From the NCBI GenBank assembly GCA_018399235.1, contig JAGYOX010000021.1:1-34373 (forward strand): a stretch of 34,373 nucleotides of DNA, in the 5' to 3' direction. Below are positions 16,411-23,169 of the stretch, one piece after another. The stretch's first letter is position 1. Every line of letters begins with the position of its first letter. The notes below the pieces were generated by a model. The model had not been told where the DNA came from. It saw only the letters and a list, made by a program, of their open reading frames with translations, and did not search any database. This DNA comes from Desulfobacterales bacterium. Lineage in GTDB: Bacteria; Desulfobacterota; Desulfobacteria; Desulfobacterales; Desulfosalsimonadaceae. The position numbers and the translations under genes were made by a program.

Positions 16411-17105
16411 TCGAGGTTTGATTCCTCCTCAGCGTGGTTGTCATTTTGAACCGGTTCGCCGGGTTTCCGGTATATGCCGTCTTCGAATGTGAGACAGCAC
16501 ATGAGTCGGCCGCAGACCCCTGAAATTTTTGTTGGATTGAGTGACAATCCCTGGCGTTTTGCCATTTTTATGGATACTGGCTCAAATCTCGTCATAAAGG
16601 CGCTGCAGCAAAGTTCCCGGCCGCAGCGGCCGATGCCGCCGCACATTTTGGCCTGGTTCCGTATGCCCACCTGGCGCATTTCAATTTTGGTGCGAAATTC
16701 TTTGACCAGCATTTTAACCAGTTTTCGAAAATCCACCCGGCCATCGGCAGTAAAATAAAATGTAAGCTTGCTGGTGTCGAAGTTGCTTTCAATATTGAAC
16801 AGATTCATCTCCAGGCCGAGTTCTTCAATGCACGCCTTACAGAAGGTAAAGGCCCTTGATTCGAGGTCCTTGTTTTTCTCTATTTGGCGCCGGTCATCTT
16901 CTGTTGCGGGGCGATAGACTTTTTTTAACGGTTCGCTTTCCGGCTTTTTTTCTTTTAGCATGGGGGGGATGGCAACCGTCCCGAAACACAGGCCGTTCTC
17001 TGTTTCCACGATTACCTGGTCGCCGGTATTTAAAACATAAGCCCCACAGTTGAAATCATATATCTTTCCGGCCACTTTAAACCGGATGCCGATTATTTTT
17101 TCCAT
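16407..17105 (-). CDS. ricT: PSP1-domain protein, RicT/YaaT-like
   Basis: A 232-residue PSP1 (COG1774) protein. The core carries a cysteine-rich block typical of the family: KMCGGIGRCGRELCCSAF (153-170) and GVCGRLMCCLTFEDG (196-210), with C155, C161, C166, C167, C198, C203 and C204. In Bacillus the RicT-containing complex binds [4Fe-4S] clusters and affects RNase Y-dependent RNA maturation. The role outside Firmicutes is less clear, and no RicA or RicF partner is present. It overlaps the holB stop by 13 bases and the metG start by 4. The holB-ricT-metG order is common in anaerobic Deltaproteobacteria and Firmicutes and supports the call. Confidence 0.92.
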   Translation of the reverse strand: MEKIIGIRFKVAGKIYDFNCGAYVLNTGDQVIVETENGLCFGTVAIPPMLKEKKPESEPLKKVYRPATEDDRRQIEKNKDLESRAFTFCKACIEELGLEMNLFNIESNFDTSKLTFYFTADGRVDFRKLVKMLVKEFRTKIEMRQVGIRNQAKMCGGIGRCGRELCCSAFMTRFEPVSIKMAKRQGLSLNPTKISGVCGRLMCCLTFEDGIYRKPGEPVQNDNHAEEESNLE

Positions 17106-18109
17106 TTTTTGCTGTTTCCCTTGCCCGATATGGCGATGACCAGATTATCCATGGCCAGTCGGGCATTGGCATTTGTTTGAATATTTCGTGCGGTTTCCTC
17201 GATCATTCGACTGATATCAAGCAGCCGCGACATTGATATTTGCTTTGACCCTGCGGCGATTTCGTCAGAAAGGTCCTTATTAATCAGCTGGTCAGGCACA
17301 TACGCATACACGGCAAGATCCCGATACCAGGATTTCATGATGTCAAATGCCGTTTCCATGCGGCCTTTGTCTTTGGATAGAAATTCAGCAAATGCCAGCT
17401 GATAGTTTATCGATTGGTTGTGAAGTTCCGTCAACGTCTTTATTATCCAGTGACGGTCTTCAATCCAGTTTTTTTCGATCATGGCAGTGGCGCATGAGAG
17501 ACTGCCGCCTGCCATGGCTGCCACAATATCTGCATCTTTGGCGTTAATCTCGTGATGCGCCGCCAAATAATTTTTAATATTTTCCCTTGAGATCGGGTTA
17601 AACCGGATATGCCGGCATCTGGATAAAATCGTCGGCAACAGATCCGAGGCCTGTCGGGCCGTCAGGATAAAAAGGGTTTTTTCCGGGGGATCCTCAAGGA
17701 CTTTGAGCAGTGTATTGCCGGCTTCCGGGTTCAGCGTATGCGCTTCGGCAATAATAGCCAGTCGCGTCTTTGCTTCATAGGGTTTTAATGACAGACGCCG
17801 GCAAAGCTCCCGGATTTGATCCACTTTGATATAGCTGCCGGAAGGAAATATCCAATGCACATCCGGGTGGCTTTTAGAGAGAATTTTACGGCATGATCGG
17901 CACTGTCCACAAGCAGAAGCACGCTTTTTGCGGATATAATCCTCGCCCTGACAGTTACAGGCCATTGCAAATGTCCGGGCTGCAGTTTTTTTCCCAACCC
18001 CCTCGGGTCCGCTGAAAAGGTATACGTTGGGAAAACTGCCGGTTTCAAGCGCCGCTGTTAGTAGTCGAACAGGCCGATGCTGGTCCAGTAAGGCATCGAA
18101 TCCGGTCAC
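17093..18109 (-). CDS. holB: DNA polymerase III subunit delta' (clamp loader)
   Basis: A 338-residue AAA+ clamp-loader subunit. It has a Walker A-like FSGPEGVGKKTAART (32-46), a zinc module with C51, C53, C67, C70 and C73 (ACGQCRSCRK), a degenerate Walker B/sensor region TRLAIIAEAHTLNPEAGN, and LLKVLEDPPEKTLFILTA, the usual DnaX/HolB signature. Delta' loads the sliding clamp together with gamma/tau and delta. An intact P-loop is more gamma-like than E. coli delta', but length and the lack of a long C-terminal tail favour HolB. Starts at a GTG (18109), 15 bases downstream of the IHF/HU stop codon. Confidence 0.92.
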   Translation of the reverse strand: MTGFDALLDQHRPVRLLTAALETGSFPNVYLFSGPEGVGKKTAARTFAMACNCQGEDYIRKKRASACGQCRSCRKILSKSHPDVHWIFPSGSYIKVDQIRELCRRLSLKPYEAKTRLAIIAEAHTLNPEAGNTLLKVLEDPPEKTLFILTARQASDLLPTILSRCRHIRFNPISRENIKNYLAAHHEINAKDADIVAAMAGGSLSCATAMIEKNWIEDRHWIIKTLTELHNQSINYQLAFAEFLSKDKGRMETAFDIMKSWYRDLAVYAYVPDQLINKDLSDEIAAGSKQISMSRLLDISRMIEETARNIQTNANARLAMDNLVIAISGKGNSKKWKK

Positions 18110-18124
18110 AAATCCAACCGTTGA

Positions 18125-18409
18125 TTAATATAGGTGTTTGTTCACGCGTTCCCGGAGTTCTTTGCCGCATTTGAAAAAGGGCAGCTTTTTGGGTTGAATC
18201 TGTACTTTTTCTCCGGTTTTCGGGTTTCTGCCGACATAGCTTTTGTAATCCTTGACAAAAAAGCTGCACAAACCCCGGATTTCGATCCTTTCACCCTCGA
18301 TCAGGGATTCGGCCATTGAGTCGAAAAAAATCTGAACCACTTTTGCCGCTTCGGATTTTGAAATATTGGATTCCTTTTTTAAGGCGGAAATCAATTCGAG
18401 TTTATTCAT
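18125..18409 (-). CDS. IHF/HU-family DNA-binding protein
   Basis: A 94-residue nucleoid protein that bends DNA as a dimer. The fold-defining pattern is complete: helices in residues 1-40 starting MNKLELISALKK, the core RIEIRGLCSFFVKDY (41-55), the DNA-binding arm GRNPKTGEKVQIQPKKLPFF (60-79) and the terminal helix CGKELRERVN (81-90). The RNPKTGE arm with a downstream PKK fits IHF-like subunits (closest to beta-type), but IHF and HU cannot be separated safely here. The AGGAGG on the minus strand, five bases before the ATG, is a strong ribosome binding site. It heads the operon continuing into holB, ricT and metG. Confidence 0.93.
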   Translation of the reverse strand: MNKLELISALKKESNISKSEAAKVVQIFFDSMAESLIEGERIEIRGLCSFFVKDYKSYVGRNPKTGEKVQIQPKKLPFFKCGKELRERVNKHLY

Positions 18410-18459
18410 ATAGCCTCCTGTTATATTGTTCGTCCCCCATATATTACCAAAATAATTGA

Positions 18460-18487
18460 AGTATATATAAAAAATTTTTTAAGTCAA
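18460..18487 (-). promoter_or_regulatory. Sigma70-like promoter for the IHF/HU-holB-ricT-metG operon
   Basis: On the minus strand TTGACT (18487-18482) and TATACT (18465-18460) are separated by 16 bp of AT-only sequence. The -10 lies about 50 bases before the ATG at 18409. Confidence 0.6.
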
Positions 18488-18492
18488 GTAGT

Positions 18493-18638
18493 TGATGGCT
18501 TCGTAAAAAGCGGTTTGTTCCGCCGCCGCGGCATTTTTGCAGAAAGTAACTCAAAAATTTACATATTGTCATTTCGAGCGTTAGCGAGAAATCTTTGACC
18601 AATAAGATTCCTCGTCACTTTCGTTCCTCGGAATGACA
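18493..18638. repeat. Palindromic intergenic repeat (TGTCATTCCGAGGA family), copy 4, inverted, with shared flank
   Basis: The palindrome at 18567-18638 is in the opposite orientation to copies 1 to 3 and 5: it starts TGTCATTTCGAGCG and ends CTCGGAATGACA. Its upstream flank, starting GATGGCTTCGTAAAAAGCGG, matches the minus-strand reading of 11576-11490. Confidence 0.85.
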
Positions 18639-18784
18639 ATAGAGCAAGATAATAGAATAATAACATATATTATTGAGTTCCTTGGAAGATTGTCAAGTAG
18701 ATACGTCTTTTTCGCCAATATCTGTGTCAGATCCAATTCTGCCAGACTCATTATGGGTACATGCAATTTGCCGTGCGCGTCAAG

Positions 18785-18800
18785 TGTGATTTTAATCACA
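18785..18800. promoter_or_regulatory. CRP/FNR-type palindrome overlapping the lptD stop codon
   Basis: TGTGATTTTAATCACA fits the TGTGA-N6-TCACA consensus exactly, with 7-bp arms. It overlaps the last codons of lptD, so it may be coincidental or a terminator-like hairpin. Binding by a CRP/FNR-family regulator is only a possibility. Confidence 0.35.
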
Positions 18801-21054
18801 TCTGATTACCGAATCCGCCGAGGCCGTGAAGCTGAATCATGCCGGAAATCTCTTGATCCGTTCCATCATCAGAATACCCGACGGCCACCGACCAGCACTG
18901 TGACCGATACAGGCATTCCAGTCTTTTTTCCATATCTCCGCCGCTATCCAGATTCCGTTCATACTCGCCGGAGATTCGAATCCGGTCTGTTACCGCAATG
19001 CTAGCGCCAAGGTCAAGAGACTGACGGGAATCTTTGATGTATTGGTATTCAATCGCCAGCCAATCCCCCCGTTCGTTGTGTAATCGACCGGAAAGCCGAT
19101 TGGAAAGCAGGGCATCTTCTTGGTGGCTCCATTCCGCTTCGGCGTGAAGGGTTAACAGGTTGACCGGTGTTATGTCAAGTTCGGCGTAAAGGGGGATAAA
19201 GGGTTCTTCACCCTCTTTGCCTTCCTTGTCAAAGTCATAGCTTTGTTCAATGAGCAGCCGGAAGAATCGGTTGTATCTGGGAGTTTTTTTAGCATCCGCC
19301 GGGTTATCAGAGTCAGAATCGCCGCTTTTAAGAAAATATTTGGATCTTAGAAACTGGGTTAGAGACAGGGTGAGCCGGTTGGTCCTCTCTATCCGGTCGA
19401 TACTGTCGAAGTCAGGGTATTCGCTCTGATCGGTACCCGGTATATATTCGTACCGGAGTTCCGGTATAATCGTATGTTTGACCGCGTCAATGGTCTGCCC
19501 CCCTGTATCGTAGATTCGATACAGATCCGTGGAAAGCAATGCTTGGATATCGTAAAGTTCCCTGTGCTCATAGCCGTCATCCGGATCCAGCGTCTCCGTC
19601 TCAATATCCGATGCGTCCTCAATCCATAAAGTTTGACGGACCCCGACTGAGGGCTCAAACACAAAAAACCGGTCAGCCCTCAGGGGCAAAAAGATTCTTG
19701 GATGAATATCCAGCCGGTGACCGGTGATTCCATCTTCCCGATGAAAGTAGACATACTCGTCGTTGGATTGGAAAAACAGCGGTGTGTCAAAAACCGGCTG
19801 TTTTAATGCGTCAAAGGTAATGACCGGCAGTTGCTGCAGGGTATCATTGGTATCTAGCAGGCGCCGTTTAATCACATCATCATACCATAACACATCTGCA
19901 TTAAAACTGTAGCGAGGCCAAATTTTTCTGATATTCAACCGGTTCTCCCGGACCGGGTCATCATGGTCGTCAAGGCTCCGGCCGAATTTGGATTCAAAAT
20001 AATTATAAACTTCATCATATCCGGTATATCCGTCTTCAAATTCTCTCAGATAATCCTGGTCGCTGACAATATCAAGGTCAAGCTGGGCATCCATACCATA
20101 CGGAAGAGCTTGATCGGCCTTCATGCGGAACCAGTAGCGGTGAGAATTGGGGCGCAGATAATCATCGTCGGTATAGCCCCATGGGCTATCCACGTGCTCC
20201 CCGTCATCAACTTCCCGGTCGCTAAGGCTGTCATACATCAATGCGCCCTTTGTGCGGTTGCTTAACATGTAGCGGAACTCCCCGCCGAATTTTTCGCCCC
20301 TGTTCTGGATGTGATGATAATAGAATGTGGCGTCGCAGCTGCGATGAATGGCCCAGAAAAACGGCTGGATATATTGAACGCCGTTTCTATCCGAATAGCC
20401 GATTTCCGGCGGTAAAAACCCGGATTGCCGATCACGGTCGACAGGGAAAACAAAATAGGGAAGATAGGCAACGGGAACTTTTTTCGCCCATAACGCCGCA
20501 TGAGAGACGGAACCAAATCCTCCGATGTTAACGTTCAGGTTTCTGCCGGTTACCTTCCAGTCAGGGACCTCTCCGTTGCAGCTGGTTAACATCCCGCGGT
20601 TAATCGTATATTTGGCCACCCCGGTTTTTTCAATCCTATCGCCCTTGATATAAAAATTCTTTTTTTCAATAAAAACCAATCCATTAAAAATCGTACCCGT
20701 TTGGGAGTTCAGATCCATGGTCATTCGGTCGCCGGTTAACCTGCCCTCCCGGGTGACTAATATGACGTCGCCAATAGCCGTGACTTTCATGGTGGATCGA
20801 ATTAAACGGACGAAATCGGCTGAGAGTTTGGCATCTCCTTTTTCTATAACGACATTGCCCTTAGCTATGTATACTTCATCAGTTTTCTCATAGATCATCC
20901 GGTCCGCGGTGATATTCCAGGGAATGTCTTCATCGGTGTTCGTATCAGCCGAAAGCGATTCGGCCCGACCGATGGTGGATGCGTAAAAAAAAAGTGCGAC
21001 GGCTATAAGGGCAATACGGCAGATACCCGTTGGGGCCTTTTTATTTTGGCTTTT
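18796..21054 (-). CDS. lptD: LPS-assembly protein LptD (outer-membrane beta-barrel)
   Basis: About 752 residues. LptD with LptE inserts lipopolysaccharide into the outer leaflet. The N-terminus MKSQNKKAPTGICRIALIAV continues into a hydrophobic signal-peptide core. Next is an LptA/OstA-like beta-jellyroll (about 45-190) with repeats such as DIPWNITADRMIYEKTDEVY and KGNVVIEKGDAKLSADFV. Then comes the family block AALWAKKVPVAYLPYFVFPV with RQSGFLPPEIGYSDRNGVQY, followed by a long barrel of alternating short strands. Cysteines occur before the barrel (MLTSCNG) and near the C-terminus (ECLYRSQCW), as expected for the LptD disulfides. I chose the ATG at 21054 because the signal peptide follows it; the frame also allows a TTG at 21087. 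Diverges from the YhaM-type gene. Its presence indicates an LPS-bearing cell. Confidence 0.93.
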   Translation of the reverse strand, partial: KSQNKKAPTGICRIALIAVALFFYASTIGRAESLSADTNTDEDIPWNITADRMIYEKTDEVYIAKGNVVIEKGDAKLSADFVRLIRSTMKVTAIGDVILVTREGRLTGDRMTMDLNSQTGTIFNGLVFIEKKNFYIKGDRIEKTGVAKYTINRGMLTSCNGEVPDWKVTGRNLNVNIGGFGSVSHAALWAKKVPVAYLPYFVFPVDRDRQSGFLPPEIGYSDRNGVQYIQPFFWAIHRSCDATFYYHHIQNRGEKFGGEFRYMLSNRTKGALMYDSLSDREVDDGEHVDSPWGYTDDDYLRPNSHRYWFRMKADQALPYGMDAQLDLDIVSDQDYLREFEDGYTGYDEVYNYFESKFGRSLDDHDDPVRENRLNIRKIWPRYSFNADVLWYDDVIKRRLLDTNDTLQQLPVITFDALKQPVFDTPLFFQSNDEYVYFHREDGITGHRLDIHPRIFLPLRADRFFVFEPSVGVRQTLWIEDASDIETETLDPDDGYEHRELYDIQALLSTDLYRIYDTGGQTIDAVKHTIIPELRYEYIPGTDQSEYPDFDSIDRIERTNRLTLSLTQFLRSKYFLKSGDSDSDNPADAKKTPRYNRFFRLLIEQSYDFDKEGKEGEEPFIPLYAELDITPVNLLTLHAEAEWSHQEDALLSNRLSGRLHNERGDWLAIEYQYIKDSRQSLDLGASIAVTDRIRISGEYERNLDSGGDMEKRLECLYRSQCWSVAVGYSDDGTDQEISGMIQLHGLGGFGNQM

Positions 21055-21142
21055 CATCCAGCAGCGTATCAATTTAATCCACAACAACCCGTTTGAAGAA
21101 GTGAGCTTGATTTATCATTCTATCCGTCAATGGTTTCTTAAC

Positions 21143-21171
21143 TTGAAGCGCAACATAATTTCCAGTATAAA
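21143..21171 (+). promoter_or_regulatory. Sigma70-like promoter for the YhaM-type gene
   Basis: TTGAAG (21143-21148), a 17-bp spacer, then TATAAA (21166-21171). It lies in the 180-base divergent gap, about 64 bases before the ATG at 21235. A ribosome binding site AAAGGGG sits five bases before that ATG. Confidence 0.5.
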
Positions 21172-21234
21172 TCGACGATAAGTTATCAAACCGAACCGAA
21201 AACTTTTTTAAGCTCTTATCATAAAGGGGCCGGA

Positions 21235-22197
21235 ATGAAAAAGATCTTTGTTGATGATTTGAAATCCGGGGAAACGGTGAATGACAGGTTTGTTTTGGCA
21301 GAGCGGCATTTGTCCCAGAAAAAGGACGGCGGTAATTATATGACGCTTGTATTATCCGATAGATCCGGCTCCGTAAAGGGGGTAATCTGGGATAACATTG
21401 ATGAACTCATAGAGAAAGCGGCTGCCGGAGATTTTGTCAATATACAGGGAAGCGTATCAGAATACCGGGGTGTGCTTCAAATCGTTGTTAAATCCATGAC
21501 CCGGCTGTCACCGGATGATATAGATGTTACGGATTTTTTGCCGGCTACGAGCCGTGACCCGGAGGCGATGCTGGATAAGCTGAAAGATATTTCCGATTCA
21601 ATGACAAACCGGGATTTAAAGGCGCTTCTTAAGCTATTCTGGTCTGACCGGATATTTGTCGAAAAATTTAAAATTGCGCCGGCTGCCAAAAAGATGCATC
21701 ATGCCTATCTTGGCGGGTTGCTCGAGCATACACTGTCCCTCACGATCCTGGCCGAGCGGGTTGTCGAGCATTACAGCGGGATTGACCGGGATTTACTTTT
21801 GACCGGTGCGATTCTCCATGATATCGGTAAAATTAAAGAATTTGTATATGACCGGCGGATTGATTATTCTGATGAGGGGCGGCTGGTCAGCCATATTGTG
21901 ATCGGGGTTGAGATGCTTCAGGAAAAAATCTCCGCGATTGAAGGATTTCCCGAAAAAACAGCCATGCTGCTTAAACATATGTTGATCAGTCATCACGGCA
22001 ATCGGGAGTACGGTTCTCCTGAACCCCCAAAAACACTGGAAGCCGTTTTGTTGAACTATCTGGATGAGATCGATGCCAAAATAAACGGTATACGTGAATT
22101 TATGGAAAATCAGGCTGCGGATGAAGACTGGACTGGCTATCATAAACCCTTAGAGCGATTTTTTTACAAGGGAAGGATGTCAGAACAACCAGAGTAA
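21235..22197 (+). CDS. 3'-5' exonuclease, YhaM family (OB-fold + HD domain)
   Basis: A 320-residue protein with an N-terminal OB-fold nucleic-acid-binding domain (about 10-95; NYMTLVLSDRSGSVKGVIWD) and a metal-dependent HD domain (about 150-300). HD residues are visible as HHAYLGGLLEHT (155-166), AILHDIGKIKEF (192-203), LISHHG (250-255) and LLNYLDEIDAK (272-282). This arrangement is that of YhaM, a 3'-5' exoribonuclease that also acts on DNA, known mainly from Firmicutes but widespread in Deltaproteobacteria. It stands alone, divergent from lptD, followed by two terminator-like hairpins. No signal peptide: cytoplasmic. Confident on family; its RNA or DNA targets are unknown. Confidence 0.9.
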   Translation: MKKIFVDDLKSGETVNDRFVLAERHLSQKKDGGNYMTLVLSDRSGSVKGVIWDNIDELIEKAAAGDFVNIQGSVSEYRGVLQIVVKSMTRLSPDDIDVTDFLPATSRDPEAMLDKLKDISDSMTNRDLKALLKLFWSDRIFVEKFKIAPAAKKMHHAYLGGLLEHTLSLTILAERVVEHYSGIDRDLLLTGAILHDIGKIKEFVYDRRIDYSDEGRLVSHIVIGVEMLQEKISAIEGFPEKTAMLLKHMLISHHGNREYGSPEPPKTLEAVLLNYLDEIDAKINGIREFMENQAADEDWTGYHKPLERFFYKGRMSEQPE

Positions 22198-22229
22198 AGC
22201 CTCCTGGCCCAAAGGGCTAAGCTTCGGTT

Positions 22230-22247
22230 AACCCCAAAGGGTTTTTT
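22230..22247 (+). terminator. Terminator-like hairpin after the YhaM-type gene
   Basis: AACCC-CAAA-GGGTT followed by TTTT, 33 bases after the stop codon. The stem is only five pairs, but a wider imperfect stem starts at about 22214. Confidence 0.5.
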
Positions 22248-22267
22248 AAAAGTTCATCGGCTTAATG

Positions 22268-22423
22268 AAATTCCAAATAACAAATAACAAATAACAAACA
22301 AGCACCAAATCACAATGACCAAAACTATAAAACCCAAACAAGTACTTGGTTTGCCAGGTTTTGGTCATTGAATATTGAAATTTGAGATTTGTTTGATATT
22401 TGGTGCTTGGAATTTGTAATTTC
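22268..22423. repeat. AT-rich inverted repeat (AAGCACCAAAT family), copy A
   Basis: The left arm (about 22268-22324) carries ACAAGCACCAAATCACAATG; the right arm (about 22360-22423), read in reverse complement, carries TTCCAAGCACCAAATATC and CAATGACCAAAACC. Related sequence occurs at 30777-30929 and as a fragment near 7605-7635. Confidence 0.7.
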
Positions 22424-22458
22424 AGGCAAACATGCGAAGGTTGGACCATCTATCCCTG

Positions 22459-22483
22459 ACCTGACCCAAAGGATCAGGTTTTT
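22459..22483 (+). terminator. Rho-independent terminator-like hairpin upstream of tmk
   Basis: ACCTGACC-CAAAG-GATCAGGT (one mismatch) followed by a T-run ending at 22483. It would end transcripts reading from the YhaM-type gene, so tmk should start from its own promoter close by. Confidence 0.6.
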
Positions 22484-22511
22484 CTAAACTTAATAATGAA
22501 AGTGCAAATGA

Positions 22512-23156
22512 ATGTTTATTACCTTTGAAGGGATTGAGGGGGCGGGAAAAACCACCCAGATTCGTTATGTTGCCGATTATTTAACAGCAGAAGGCCATCA
22601 ATGCATGATTACCAAGGAGCCGGGGGGCAGCGCTATCGGCAGGCGGATTCGGGCCATTCTTCTGGATCCGGCCAACCGTGATATTCACCCGCTCACCGAG
22701 CTATTATTATATGCCGCCGACCGCAATCAGCATATCCAGGAGATGATCCGTCCGGCCCTTTCACAAGGTAAGTCCGTGATTTGTGATCGTTTCCATGATT
22801 CAACGGTTGTCTACCAGGGATATGCAAGGAAACTGGATACAGGGTTGATCCATGAGTTGAACCGGCAGGTGATGGCCGATTTAATACCGGATATGACATT
22901 TATTCTTGACCTGGAGCCGAAAATCGGATTGCAGCGGGCCTGGCAGGAGGTCAACCAGGGTACCCGTACGGACCGGGAGACCCGGTTTGAAAGCGAGGAC
23001 CTGTCATTTCATCAAAGGATAAGGGCCGGCTACCTGGAACTGGCCCGCCAGGACCCGGCGCGGTTTATCGTCATTGATTCAGCACAGGATGAGGATACCG
23101 TCAAAAAAGAAATTTTACAGGCGTTGACAGATAGGCTGGCCGCGCTTGAACAATGA
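22512..23156 (+). CDS. tmk: Thymidylate kinase
   Basis: A 214-residue dTMP kinase producing dTDP for DNA synthesis. The P-loop FEGIEGAGKTTQIR (5-18) starts the protein. The substrate motif reads ICDRFHDSTVVYQGYAR (90-106), with DRF in place of the common DRY. The LID region NQGTRTDRETRFES (about 148-161) carries arginines within the lid, as in the E. coli-like type. The N-terminal P-loop lacks the arginine of the eukaryotic type. Length is standard. It starts the tmk - cysKS - unknown operon; 13 bases separate its stop from the next ATG. In many genomes tmk sits beside holB, but here holB is in a different operon. Confidence 0.95.
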   Translation: MFITFEGIEGAGKTTQIRYVADYLTAEGHQCMITKEPGGSAIGRRIRAILLDPANRDIHPLTELLLYAADRNQHIQEMIRPALSQGKSVICDRFHDSTVVYQGYARKLDTGLIHELNRQVMADLIPDMTFILDLEPKIGLQRAWQEVNQGTRTDRETRFESEDLSFHQRIRAGYLELARQDPARFIVIDSAQDEDTVKKEILQALTDRLAALEQ

Positions 23157-23169
23157 TAAGGGCGAATGA

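Larger units (their letters stand above)
18410..18795. other. Intergenic region: promoter, composite repeat, no gene
   Basis: Between the IHF/HU gene and the lptD stop. It holds the promoter at 18460-18487, a composite repeat (flank about 18493-18566 plus palindrome 18567-18638) and about 150 bases without recognisable features. A 72-codon open frame at 18581-18799 on the minus strand is partly translated repeat and is not supported. Confidence 0.65.
22198..22511. other. Intergenic region with AT-rich inverted repeat
   Basis: Contains two terminator-like hairpins (22230-22247, 22459-22483) and the inverted repeat at 22268-22423 between them. No gene is seen. Confidence 0.6.

Noticed and set aside
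18581-18799. 72-codon minus-strand frame between IHF/HU and lptD
   Set aside because: Its C-terminal third is translated palindromic repeat, it has no ribosome binding site, and no family pattern is visible.
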